64,000 bases of DNA. Origin: Hypomyces perniciosus. Its lineage: Eukaryota > Ascomycota > Sordariomycetes > Hypocreales > Hypocreaceae. The stretch spans positions 4,154,001 to 4,218,000 of the forward strand of contig SPDT01000007.1 in assembly GCA_008477525.1 (NCBI GenBank), written 5' to 3'. Both the position numbers and the translations under genes were made by a program. Of this stretch, positions 36,169 through 47,257 are shown piece by piece. The notes below the pieces were generated by a model that saw nothing but the letters and a program-made list of their open reading frames with translations, had not been told where the DNA came from and made no database searches. The stretch's first letter is position 1. Every line of letters begins with the position of its first letter.

Positions 36169-37618
36169 GACGCGCAGCTGTAACCCCTTGGGCGAGTTCC
36201 CCTGAGTGGTATGATTCTCACACGGATCGAACGTGGGTGATGTCACGATTCGGACTTACCGAGCCTCATCGATACTATGAGGCCAAGTTCCGGCCATGAT
36301 CGATTCGCCGTTTCGACGATGTGCCGTCCACTACTTCCTTTGTTCAGCCAAAAGTATACGAATTCCTCTTTTGCTCGAGATTTGCGGCACATGGCGACGG
36401 CGTTTTTGCATCGGGTTATCTGGGAAAGTGTTGCTCCTAGCTTGGCAGATTCTGGCTTCGGTCACTTCCTGCCGACTGGGAGTTTTCACATCGATCATAT
36501 ATCATCTCCGCTCTTCCCTGGCGCCTATACCCCCACTATCATATCATTGAGCAGATCATTCATGTCCTTGGATGGTCGTTAACGCCATTGATGCAAATGC
36601 TGTGCGGCGTGGCTGTCAGACTCGGAAGGATCTAGTCCCACTCTACAATGGTGTTTATGTGCTTCCGCTTGACTTTCAGTGCCTTTTGGGTGCTCAGTTC
36701 TGATATAGACGCCGTTTTGGCACAGCGGATGATCCTTGTCCCCGAGAAGCGACAGCTTTGGGAAAGTACGTGTTGGAAAAAGGAATGCTTGTATTGGTTT
36801 GTATGATGAATGTTCTCTTTTTCTCTTTGGAGAATGGGCATTACGAGATTGGCGGTTGGGTGTTTGAAGTGGTTTACTGATTTGTTTTTTGTCTCTTTTC
36901 ATTGTTGCCCCATTCCCCCTTTCCTGTTTGTGTGCTGTGGATTGCTCTACTGGCTCTCCTGATGAGCCGCTCTGCCACGACACATACGGAATCTGGGTTT
37001 GGGAAGGGCTCGAAGTGGGAATCTGTGAAAACCGGGAAAGGGAGGTATATAAAAAGTTTTTATGGCTATAGAGTGGGAAAAAAAGGCTTTGCGCAATTCT
37101 TGTTTTGATCAATAGATGTTGCGGGTTTGCTCGCTTCTTTTTCATTATTGCGTCTTCAATGTAACCAAATGTGACATGTGCTGAATCCATCGTTACCTTG
37201 TTCAGGTGGGGGGAACAAAGATCCCCCCTTCATATATACGAGACACAGGCCCATGCAGTATGCATGTACGGACGGACAAGGACACATGCAGGTGATCTAT
37301 CGATTTGACAGTAGTACGGAGTACTTCGTACGAAGTACGAGGTAGTACATCTAATAACCGAGCAGAACAGCAGCACAACATAAACAGCCAACGCCATGTA
37401 TAATGCTAATACGCGAATACAACCAAAACGCAGACAAAGTGTACCATATCATATCATAGGCTTCCATCTTGCTTCATAACAAGTCGTAAAAGGGCATTCT
37501 AGACAACCAACGTCAACCTCAATCGACTCAGCCAATTCCTCAAGTGTCAAGGACCTGATATCTCAAAGACACTTCCATACACGCTGACTGTGGGTGGCAT
37601 ACCTGTCACCGTACCATT
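36169..37618. other. Convergent 3' intergenic region
   Basis: 1.45 kb between sfp1 and the kelch-BTB gene. Open frames here show no domain or supported start. A nested cluster at 37315-37337 holds one TACGGAGTA, one TACTTCGTA and one TACGAAGTA overlapping by two bases each. Confidence 0.5.
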
Positions 37619-40024
37619 CTAGGATATCTCCACGTCATCGTCATCATCGGCCTCGGACTCAATGATCTGCATCTGGCTGCTGCTGCTAATGCTCTCCTTG
37701 CGAGCGATGTGGTGGTGGTCGCCGTAGCGAGAGGATAGACTCCCCCACTCGAGCTCGTCGCCAGCGACGACGCGACCTTCCATGTCGATCTCCTGCGAGA
37801 GCTCCACGAGAGCGCTGCGGGGCAGGCGGAGGAAGCCATGTGTGCGGACGATGCGGCCCCAGTGAGTCATGCAGAAGGTCGCTGCGCGCTTGCGAAGCCA
37901 CTCCTCATTGGCGAGGCCGGCGCAGTACCAGATGACGCAGGCGTGTTCGACGTCCAGTTCTTTAGCTAGGCGGTTAACGCACAGGAGGCGAAGGTGAGGG
38001 ATGTTGTAGATGTTAGACATGACGAGGAGTCCGGCCACGTCAGAGAGATCCGTAGTAGCGTCGCTGTCGGCGACAGTTGTGCCGCGGATGCTGTCCGTGT
38101 AAAGGTAGAGAAGGAAAGCCTTGACGACTGAGTACGGCTCGGGGATGTGCATCTTCTTGGTGTGGAACTCTGCCATTTGGGCGTTGTACAAGCGTGCGAA
38201 GTGCGGCCATCGTGCCTGTAGGATTAGTTTGTGGACATGAATAGGCATAGATGTTGGGGTGTCGGCTGCAAGCCAGTTTTGATCACGTTTGCCGGTGTCA
38301 GTGCGAATCAACCCTGAGCTTAGAGTGTCGTCGCTATCACTATCGTCCGCAAGGGCCGTGATGATAAAATCAGTGCCGCTGCCCGTCTCGGGAGGTTGGT
38401 TAAATAACTTAGCCAGGTCGGCGCCAAGACCCTTTGATGGCTGATCGGACAATCTTGCGTGTGAGGATGGTCGCGACGGAACTAGGGGTTCTGGGACGTG
38501 CTGGTTTCCCAGGAAGCCATATCTCCGGAGGTCGACTTCCATGATATCACTGCATACACACATTAATCATACGAGACAAAGCTTGGTGGAATAGGCAACT
38601 CATCTTACCTGAGATACTCCTCGTAACCGTTAGGCCCCAGATCGGTTGAGGCGGGATCAACTGGGCATCCTAGAAGCCATGCCTTGGTGCCATCCTCGTT
38701 CATGGTACAATAGTGCCACCGATATCCGGTCTTGAAGATCTCGCGTCCGTCAGCGAGCTTTTGCCAGCGTAGAGTGCTCAAATCCAGCGCCGACAGAGAG
38801 CATTCTCGTTGTGTGATGGTCGCAGCGGGTGTTACAAAATCGAGCAATGTCCCCGAAGAGTATGCATGGAAATGAATACCCGAGCCTTGAGATGGAACAG
38901 TTGGTCCGGACACAAACTTTAAAGCGGATATTGATCCCGGCGCAATGGGAGCATATGATTTTACTTGAAACGAAGGGGGGTTCACCTGGGCGGTCCGAGA
39001 ATTTGCTGCATATCCAGAGGCGCCCACAACAGCGTTGATTGTCATGGTGTAGGGTGGTCGGGGAGAGCCGCTTGATCTATGGAGGGCCGAGTGACGATCT
39101 GTAACACCAAAATGCGGTCGTGAATCGAACTCCGGGCTTCCTTTTAGATCAAGCCACCATAAATCGCTAATCTTGTCCATCTCCTCGCTGAGGCCACCGA
39201 AAACCCATACTCGATCGCCCCATATATAAGCCGAGTGGTCGAAGCGGCCAACGAAGCGCCAGGCCTTGGACCATGTAAATGTCTTCAAGTCAAGGTAGCA
39301 AATGTCATCCAACACATAATTGTTCTGTCCAGTGATGCCACCAATAACAAATAACTTATCCTCGTGCAAGACGGCTGCGTGCCTAGCTCGTCCTTTAGGG
39401 ATAGGTCCAGATACCATAGGCTGGGTCCAGTGGGCTGTCTTGAGATCAAAGATGATCAAATCAGATAGGTAGGTTCGATGCTCGTTTTCGCCGCCGAATA
39501 CTAAGAGCTTGTCGCCTTGGTACAGGGTCGCGGTGTGACCTAAGGCGAATCAGTATCTCCGAGCAGGCGTATTAGAGCAGATTCATCATACCCATGCGAA
39601 CACCAGGTATATCGCCATAGTTGTCAACTAAATTCCATTGATGGGTTGCCAGGTCCAGTCTCAGAACGTGGTTGTACACCTCGTCGGTATACTGGTCAAA
39701 ACCGCCAAAAGCATAGATCTGGTTGCTACCGCAATACGTCACAGACGCATTGACAAGGCATGCGGGCCTCTGACCAAGAGTGCGGGTGACTCTGGGGCGG
39801 TAGCCATCAGAAACAGGCCGAGCCTTGAGAGGAGAGTTTGGCATGATGTATGTATTGTTCGAGGAGGCTGCTGAGGCGGGTGTCGGAACAGCGCTCATGG
39901 CCGCGGCGTTTGATGAAGTCTGGTCAATGATGCCGATCTGACCAGTCCCACCTACATCGATAGCTGGTGCAGGGCCACCGAAGATGGAAGACGGCGCTTG
40001 GCCGGGAGTCGAGGGTTGTGCCAT
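37619..40024 (-). CDS. Kelch-BTB protein (Ral2/LZTR1-like architecture)
   Basis: Exons 40024..39592, 39539..38609 and 38549..37619 (introns 52 and 59 nt) give 764 residues. A disordered N-terminus (~1-75) precedes a kelch propeller. Its strands include QIYAFGGFDQY, HTATLYQGDKLLVFGGENEH, LFVIGGITG and VWVFGGLSEE. The C-terminal part (~455-760) has a BTB-like segment (IHVHKLILQARWPHFARLYNA; AFLLYLYTD; LLVMSNIYNIPHLRLLCVNRL) followed by a BACK-like region and an acidic tail. Kelch plus BTB is the layout of S. pombe Ral2 and animal LZTR1, linked to Ras regulation and polarity. A cullin-3 adaptor role is also possible. I assign architecture, not orthology. It is divergent from cdc20. Confidence 0.87.
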
Positions 40025-40767
40025 GACACGACTCTGTCACGGCTACCACGAGACCATTGCAGGTACGTTATGATCGGCTGAACCAATGAGGCGAGATTCG
40101 GCGCAAAGATTCGAAGAAAAGAGAGAAGCGCAATGCCGCTGAGGTTCGCGGCAGAACCAGGGTTTCTGTTGGTTGGGAGGTTATGACGGCGCATGTGAGG
40201 CCCGCATGTGAGGGTCGCAAATTTGCGGAGTACGGAGTACCGAACACAGAGACAAGCCTCACCGTCTGCGCCACACTTTACCAGAAACGGCTTAGCTGTT
40301 GTGTCGTTAAGGACGGATCATCGGAGGCTCTTTAAATCCGCCGTATCCTTGCCGTTGCCTGGTCAGAATGATGGTGGGTCTCAATGTAAATAAAAGGGAA
40401 CAGCAGGCTCACGACCTTTGGAATCTATCTTCTCCTCCATACCAACCAGCCCGCAATTCCTCCATCCTTCTGGATCTTCTGTGAAGACCTATAGCTTTGC
40501 TGCATATACTCCACATCAGTCATAATCGTTGTCATCAAGTCCCTGGATCTTAACGCTCCTCACACCGTCTGATCGTTCCACCGACTGCACCTCCTTGACG
40601 ACAGTCGATCCAACAAACAGATACGAAAATACAAGATACCCAGAAAACTATTTCTACAACGCCTTTTGGCTTTGGTCAATTCTCTTATCACAATATCACC
40701 TGTCCAGGCGACTCGTGCCATTTGCTCCAGATCCATACGCATTTGATACATATCAGAGTCAGTTATC
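40025..40767. promoter_or_regulatory. Divergent upstream region between kelch-BTB gene and cdc20
   Basis: 743 bp containing both promoters. A TACGGAGTA copy lies at 40231-40239. C/T-rich sequence with no upstream ATG in the cdc20 frame precedes the cdc20 start. Confidence 0.5.
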
Positions 40768-42573
40768 ATGGCTACTGCAACACTATCCACGCCTTCAAAG
40801 ACCCATAAGGGTCTTTTCAATGCCCGTACTGCAGGAGGGCGGATGCTCCTTACCCCTTCGCCCCGTCATTCATCCGTCACCGCTATTCCTCTCAACTTCG
40901 ACTCATCACCATTCACCCCCGAAAAGTACTCTGGCAAGGACATCAAGGGTGCTTCCAAGTCCACATATGGTGGCAACCTTATGTCGCACTATGGACGATC
41001 AACCTCCACCAGTTCTCACCGGGATTCACCCAAATCTAACATCGCTCGTGTGGTCCATACGCCCCGCAAGGCTCTTGAACTGGGCGTTTCCGACTTCAAT
41101 CTTACAGGAACAGGCCTTGGGAAGACACCTTCCAGTGCGAAGGTGAAGAAGGGCTCATTGAGGCAAAAGACAAACAAGACGACTTTGAACTATGGGGGTG
41201 ATCGATTTATTCCCAACCGTTCTGCCAGCTCTGCCATTGCCAATACTGGTTCAAGCAAGCTGAATCTCTCTGACAGACCTCGCCCCAAGGCGGGCAACCT
41301 AGATAACTCGTCAGTTCTTTCGTCGGCGGCTGATGAGGCTGCAGCTGCATTGGAAGGCCTGAATCTCAACGACGACGAGGCCGACAACTACTCTCGTCCT
41401 TCTCCCAACACAGTAGCCTACCAGGATTCCCTGGCCGATGCTTGCGGGGTCAGTCTGAAGACCCGTATTCTGGAGTTCAAGCCGGCTGCCCCAGAGTCCT
41501 CAAAGCCCATCGATCTCCGACAGCAGTACAACCGACCTTTGAGGAATGCCAATCCTAGCACTGCCCAGTCTCGTCGACGTATTGCTACTGCTCCAGAGCG
41601 TGTTCTTGATGCTCCCGGTCTCATCGATGACTACTATCTCAACTTGCTGGATTGGAGCTCAGGCAACCAAGTTGCCATTGGCCTGGAGCGAAGCGTCTAT
41701 GTCTGGTCTGCGGACGAGGGCAGCGTTAGCTGCTTGTTTGAGACAACCCCTGACACATACATTAGCAGCGTGAAGTGGTCTGAGGATGGCGCATATGTCG
41801 GCGTTGGCTTGGGTACTGGTGAGGTCCAGATCTGGGACGTGGCTGAGAGCCAGAAGATCCGAAGCATGTTCGGTCATGACACTCGAGTTGGCGTGATGGG
41901 CTGGAGCAAGCACCTCCTTTCCACCGGCGCTAGATCTGGACTGGTCTTCAACCACGATGTCCGGATTGCTGAGCACAAGGTTGCCGAGCTCGTTTCTCAC
42001 ACGTCTGAGGTGTGCGGTCTGGAATGGCGGTCAGATGGTGCACAGCTCGCCACTGGCGGCAACGACAACTTGGTCTCCATTTGGGATGCTCGGTCCCTGT
42101 CGGTTCCCAAGTTCACCAAGACCAATCATAAGGCCGCTGTCAAGGCTTTAGCTTGGTGCCCATGGAATGCCAATCTGCTGGCCACTGGCGGTGGTTCGTA
42201 CGATCGCCATATTCACTTCTGGAACTCCACCACTGGTGCTCGCGTCAACAGCATCGACACCGGGTCTCAGGTTACCTCCCTCCGCTGGAGCACTCACTAC
42301 CGTGAGATTGTGAGCTCAAGTGGTTTCCCTGACAACTCTCTCAGCGTTTGGAGTTACCCAACCATGGTCCGCAACGTCGAGATCCCTGCCCATGAGAGCC
42401 GAGTCCTCCACAGCTGCCTCAGCCCTGATGGCCAGATGCTGGCCACTGCTGCTGCTGATGAGAGCTTGAAGTTCTGGAAGATCTTCGAGAAGAAGGCTGG
42501 AGCCAGTGGTACAATTGGTGGCTCTGGTTCTTCTGCCAAGGCCGACATGGTCAAACAAATGACGATTCGATAA
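40768..42573 (+). CDS. cdc20: APC/C activator Cdc20/Slp1/Fizzy
   Basis: Intronless ORF of 601 residues. The N-terminal ~270 residues are Ser/Thr-rich. They carry a C-box-like GGDRFIPNR near residue 146, which in the family contacts the APC/C. The segment RIATAPERVLDAPGLIDDYYLNLLDWSS leads into a seven-bladed WD40 propeller (YISSVKWSEDGAYVGVGLGTGEVQIWD; EVCGLEWRSDGAQLATGGNDN; VKALAWCPWNANLLATGGG; CLSPDGQMLATAAADESLKFWK). The protein ends in the Ile-Arg dipeptide typical of APC/C activators. Cdc20 recruits securin and B-type cyclins for ubiquitination at the metaphase-anaphase transition and is the spindle-checkpoint target. The N-terminal PERVLDAP signature and length fit Cdc20 rather than Cdh1. 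Confidence 0.94.
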   Translation: MATATLSTPSKTHKGLFNARTAGGRMLLTPSPRHSSVTAIPLNFDSSPFTPEKYSGKDIKGASKSTYGGNLMSHYGRSTSTSSHRDSPKSNIARVVHTPRKALELGVSDFNLTGTGLGKTPSSAKVKKGSLRQKTNKTTLNYGGDRFIPNRSASSAIANTGSSKLNLSDRPRPKAGNLDNSSVLSSAADEAAAALEGLNLNDDEADNYSRPSPNTVAYQDSLADACGVSLKTRILEFKPAAPESSKPIDLRQQYNRPLRNANPSTAQSRRRIATAPERVLDAPGLIDDYYLNLLDWSSGNQVAIGLERSVYVWSADEGSVSCLFETTPDTYISSVKWSEDGAYVGVGLGTGEVQIWDVAESQKIRSMFGHDTRVGVMGWSKHLLSTGARSGLVFNHDVRIAEHKVAELVSHTSEVCGLEWRSDGAQLATGGNDNLVSIWDARSLSVPKFTKTNHKAAVKALAWCPWNANLLATGGGSYDRHIHFWNSTTGARVNSIDTGSQVTSLRWSTHYREIVSSSGFPDNSLSVWSYPTMVRNVEIPAHESRVLHSCLSPDGQMLATAAADESLKFWKIFEKKAGASGTIGGSGSSAKADMVKQMTIR

Positions 42574-43819
42574 ATGGCAGCACTCGTCCGCCAGTCCACG
42601 GTAAGTATGTCCTTTCAATGGCATCTTTGAGCGCGGCGCTGGGGAGTTGCTGTCTGCCCTTCTGCACGTGGTATGAAAGTGCTTCTCCACGGATGATACA
42701 ACGGAACGGGTCGGACCTGGACACGAGGTCTATGGCAAACCAGAATGACGAGGATTCATGTAACTACTTACTGCATATTGTGCTGTACTCCGTACAAGGA
42801 TATTAATTCAATGGGATGGGCGGTGGCGTTTTGGGGGGACAGCATTACACGTTTTGATTTATCTTTGTTCGACACGCTTGGTCTTAATCAAGCCTTATTG
42901 AGGTTGTTGTGCTTGGACGTTGTTTTAGGGTTATTGCAAGGGATCTGGTCATAATAGATAGCATAGGTTGCATGAATCTAGCAGATTGCATGGCGAACTC
43001 GTACCACAAGAGGCATTGTCGATGGTGAGAGAGCTACGAACTGTCGTGATGCCAATGAATGAAACAATGTGCATTGTAGGGTGAGGCGGTAATTGGCGGA
43101 GTGTACTCCGTACTCCGTAGGGAGCGCCCTGAAGTCACTGAGGTCGGCACTGTTAGGGCGAAGAGCCGCCCGGGAAACCGCTAATAACTAGGGTCCATGC
43201 AGTGTGCAGGCAGACGACATGCATGTGATGACTAAGCAACAGAGGCCCCTGCTGGCTCCTTTAGAGCATGAAATCTACCAAGCGCAGGCAACTCTCCCCA
43301 TTGCACACCACGCCGCAAAGTGACCGACCGACCCAACTAGCTTCTACGTGTGCACGCCAGCGGCGCGCACCTTCAAGATACGAATAGAGAAAAAGGCGAG
43401 AAATTGGTTTACTTTAGAGAAATACCTTCGCTGCGCACCAGGCTTTTCTCATCCTCCCGCTCCCCTCTGTCGTGAAGTGGCGGCTACAGAGACGGTACAC
43501 CCCAAACCAGGAACGCCTGGCCCGCCTGGTTACCCGCCGCCTTTGTTGTACGCCAACACACACACACGCACCGACGCCTCCAGCAGTGAATGAATGTGTG
43601 TTCTCGGTCAATTCAGATTTCACGCCGCCGCGACGAGATAGGATTTCTTGTGGTACAAGGATCCATTGCACTGCCGCTTCTTTTTTGGGGGCCTGCGCGC
43701 TGCCGACGACTCGAGCGGTGTTGATTCACTGAGGCGCCTCGTCTCCACTGGGAAACCACCAAGTGAAGTGCATCACCGAGAACGCAGCGACAAACAAGCA
43801 TCTCGATCAGCACGGCATC
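42574..43819. other. Intergenic region, cdc20 3' flank and toa1 promoter
   Basis: 1.25 kb with no supported gene. TACTCCGTA copies lie at 42786-42794, 43104-43112 and 43111-43119 (the last two overlapping). A short CA repeat is near 43555-43570. Confidence 0.5.
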
Positions 43820-45583
43820 ATGTCGAACCAAGCAGTGGGAGGCGTCTACCAAACCATCATCGAGGAGGTGATCAATAGCTCGCGGGTTGACTTCGAGGAG
43901 AGCGGCGTCGAGGAAAGCGTGTTGGAGGAGCTGCGACTGGTAAGTTGACCGAACTATTGTTTGTTCCCTTTGTCCCTTCTTTCATCAACCCGCTGTCGAG
44001 GCTCAACTCTGTCCACATCATCCCCAAGAGGCCCCCACGCCATTCTGGCAGTGGCGACTTGCTCTCTGTCCGCCCGCAGCAGTGAGATGCTCTGTGTTGG
44101 ACTTGAGGTTTCTCGCGCCTCTCCTGGAGACGAGGAATCGGGAGTCTGGAGTGGAGAGTAAGTGGCGGGTTGGGTTTCGGGAGGGGGCGATACAGCACTA
44201 TTTGGGGTCTTTTAAGCCCAGAGGCCCCTGTCCACTGTTTGCTCAGCCCACCAAGCCCGGCCCAGGCCCAGTGACTTCTCCAGTCAGACACCAGGCACCA
44301 CAAGGCCTGATTGGACAGTCGCCCGCCACCTTTGCTCCCCTACCTACATTCGTGACATGTGGTGGACTTGCTGCATATTTGTTGTCAATCTCCCTTCTTT
44401 TCATGCCTTTATTTATTTACACTCAATCATTGATCTATCGCATACACGGAGCCTTTTCTTTCTTTCTTTCTTTCTTCTTCTTTTAGGCCGTCGACTGACT
44501 GATTCATTTGTTCTGCACAGGGATGGCAACAGAAGCTTTCTCAGCTCGACGTGGCTCGCTTCCCCTGGGACCCGAGACCGGATCCCCCTCCCGCCGTATC
44601 TGCGCCTCCTCCTGCTCCTCCCGCTCCATCCGCGCCGGCTCATACACAGGCCCAGTTCGCCGCACCGCTCCCGTTGCCAACCGCAGCACCCCCGGGTGGA
44701 CTGCCGCACAATGGCATCAAGACTGAGCCAGGCTATGTGAATCAGGACCCTGGTGTGCTCATCAAGCAGGAGTCCGGTGCTCAGCCCGGCATGCCCCCAT
44801 ATCCTAACTATAATGGCATGGAAAATAAGAACAGCGTCGCTGCCAACAGAGCCGCTCAGCAACTTCAGGCTCAGTACGGAATTCGAGCGGCAGGCTCGAT
44901 TAATGCTATCCAGGACCGGATGGGCCACCAACCTCCGTTGCAAACACAGCAACAACCCCAACAACAGCCACTGCTAAAGCAAGAACCGCCATCCGTTGGC
45001 AAGGCTCAGACTGATGGCCCTGGTGATGCCATGATTGACGATTCATCCGACGATGAAGATGATCTGGAGGGTATCTTACTTCGCCGTGGCGTCAATGGCA
45101 ACGTCGAGGAACTCGGAAGAGTTGAGATTGATCGCATTCTCCATGATCAAATCGCCGCCAAGGCCAAGAGCATGGAAGGTGGTGGCTTGATGTTGTCCCT
45201 TAAGGAGGCCACCAAACAAAAAGCCGCTAAGAAGGCCAAGGGCAAAGGGAATGCAAGCACTGGTGTAGCTGCCTTTGATGGTGGAGATGACGATGATGAG
45301 ATTGATGAGGATGCTATCAATTCTGACCTAGATGATCCCGATGAGGACCGTGATGACGATGAAGTCGACGATGAGGGCCTGGGCCACATCATGCTCTGCA
45401 TGTATGACAAGGTCCAGCGCGTCAAGAATAAGTGGTGAGTCTTACATCTTTACATCTAGGCCAGGTTATATCTCAGTCATGCTTACTCCCTTGCTTAGGA
45501 AGTGTACTCTCAAGGACGGCGTCCTTACCGTCAACGGCAAGGAATACGTCTTCAACAAGGCTACTGGCGAGTATGAATGGTAA
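43820..45583 (+). CDS. toa1: TFIIA large subunit (alpha/beta, Toa1)
   Basis: Exons 43820..43939, 44521..45434 and 45499..45583 give 372 residues. Intron 1 is 581 nt, by far the longest in the window; intron 2 is 64 nt. The N-terminal helix-bundle segment is MSNQAVGGVYQTIIEEV...GVEESVLEELRL, continuing across the intron with GWQQKLSQLDVARFPWD. A Pro/Ala- then Gln-rich linker and an acidic stretch (DDSSDDEDDLEG; DDDDEIDEDAINSDLDD) follow. The C-terminal beta-barrel half reads MLCMYDKVQRVKNKWKCTL and ends VFNKATGEYEW. TFIIA stabilises TBP on the TATA box together with the small subunit Toa2, which is not in this window. The ATG at 43820 is chosen because it gives the canonical N-terminus. Confidence 0.95.
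44453..44484. repeat. TTTC/TTC microsatellite inside toa1 intron 1
   Basis: An imperfect (TTTC)n then (TTC)n tract lies just before an unused TTTTAG (44481-44486) and about 35 nt upstream of the acceptor used (…TGCACAG, 44520). It may act as an extended polypyrimidine tract. Confidence 0.6.
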
Positions 45584-45824
45584 TCAAGATGAGAATGGAA
45601 TCACGGGGGTGCGATGTCGGCGCTATGCCGCACGGGGTCCAGCTGACCAGAAGGCAACGAACGAAGCTTTGTTTTGCTGTAGGGGAGTCAGCTCTAGGTT
45701 TGCTCTCCGCCCTCTGCCTATGTCTCCTATGAGGGAAACCCGCATGAACCGCAGGGCCAGAGCTTGAGAATGATTCAAGGCAGTATTCTAACGTATGGGG
45801 CGGGTCTAGGTTTGGGTTTATTTT

Positions 45825-46331
45825 TTACAATCGTGGTTGGGAGATTGGAAGGGCGCGCATCCGCATCCTGTAGTGAATGTACAATTTAGGCAGGAAAAAA
45901 ATTCCATACAGAAAATACTCTAACTTTACGAGAACAACCGAGTTTGCCTGAATATTATAGTATATGGTTGATATGGCTAATGAGAGTAGTATCAGGTACA
46001 CAGCGTTAAGGCTATTGTTCATAGTATCGCGGACAGCCCGAGAGAATGTGATTGCACTATGGACGAGGATTCCAAACACTATTGCATATCCATCTCCATA
46101 ACGTTGTCGTTCTGTCTTGTTTATTACGTTAATACTACTGTTTCCAAAAATCAGGTAGGATACACTTATATCTATAATAGCAGACACAGGACCTATGCTT
46201 AATAAGCCGTTTAGTAAAACTGGTTGCAAAATATAGATGTAATAATGCGGAGATAATGTAAGCTCGATGCAATTACGGGGTTTCCTTCCAGAGTAACTAG
46301 TCAAGCGATGTCTAGATCTAGCCACATACAC
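45825..46331 (-). pseudogene. Possible relict of a multi-pass membrane protein
   Basis: A 168-codon open frame encodes three or four hydrophobic helices (YIYILQPVLLNGLLSIGPV; AIIDISVSYLIFG; YAIVFGILVHSAITF; AVYLILLSLAISTIYY) and a basic tail. It has no ATG near its 5' end (it opens at GTG), and the first in-frame Met is deep inside. Codon choice is AT-rich compared with neighbouring genes. I do not recognise the family. The most economical reading is the 3' remnant of a decayed or truncated gene, or a terminal exon whose upstream exons I cannot find. A separate 99-codon ATG frame just upstream (46318-46617) cannot be spliced to it cleanly. Confidence 0.3.
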
Positions 46332-47240
46332 AGGGAATCCTCTTGCTCATAGCACCGAGAAAGGTGTACAGTTCATTCTCAGAGCGGTGCACACGAAAGA
46401 ACTTTAAGAAAGATAGCAATGAGCTCTTGCAGCACCGTGGGGTCACTGCAGAGGGATGGCTTTGTTCATCCCTGCAACTCCATGGGTGGATCATGGGCTG
46501 CAGGGACTCTTCAGCACCATGGAGGATTGGGCGTTTACTGACTGTTGACCGGGACGAGGTTCGGCGCTGCTTTAGGGGAACCGAAGGGGCTGACGAGTCC
46601 GTATAAGTTTGAGGCATTAAAGCGTCCGGCGACTCCGGTAAAAGCTTGAGACAAGCGACAGTAAACGATCGCTTGTCGCGGATCCGCTCACGCGCGTCTG
46701 CGGCCCGGCTCTGGATTCTTCAACACGCCGACAGGATCTTGTCAGCCCCGCTCCGTGTCATAGTGTTTGAGACTGCAAGAAATTGCAGCATGCGGTCAGC
46801 TACTACTACCCAACCAAGCGGGTGACAACAAAACAGGGACCGCGAAAGAGATGGAGACCCTAATAAGTGGTTAACCGTTCAGAGTAGGTAGTATTCGGCT
46901 TTTACTACGATATCAGTATGGCATTTTACACAACCGCTCGCTGGATAAGAGTCATCTATAGTCATGAGAGTTAGAGCTATCCATAGCAATGAGAGCAATC
47001 TGTGGTAGTTGGAGTTAACTGTGGCAATAGATGTCTTACTGTCCCCTTTTTACTGTCACCCGCTTGCCAACCTAGCCGATGATGCGATGCGGGGAGCGCT
47101 GGGCAGTGAGGAGCACACCATCAGCAGCGGGAATTGTGGTGGGCGAGGAAAGTCGGTTAAACGATGAGAGTAATTTCCAGTCGCTAGAAAGTCAGAGGTA
47201 GAACGGGATAGAAGTATCCCGAATCTGTCTACTGTTCCGA

Positions 47241-47257
47241 CCCCCCCCCCCCCCCCC
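47241..47257. repeat. Poly-C tract (17 C)
   Basis: Seventeen consecutive C residues in intergenic DNA; prone to length error in sequencing. Confidence 0.9.

Noticed and set aside
46318..46617. 99-codon ATG frame upstream of the membrane-protein relict
   Set aside because: No phase-correct splice joins it to the downstream frame and it shows no family resemblance.
46560..46620. CTGACGAGTCCG string resembling a hammerhead ribozyme core
   Set aside because: The required GAAAC segment and matching stem II and III are absent.
47241..47257. Poly-C run as a telomere-like or functional element
   Set aside because: A homopolymer without TTAGGG/CCCTAA repeats; treated as simple sequence.
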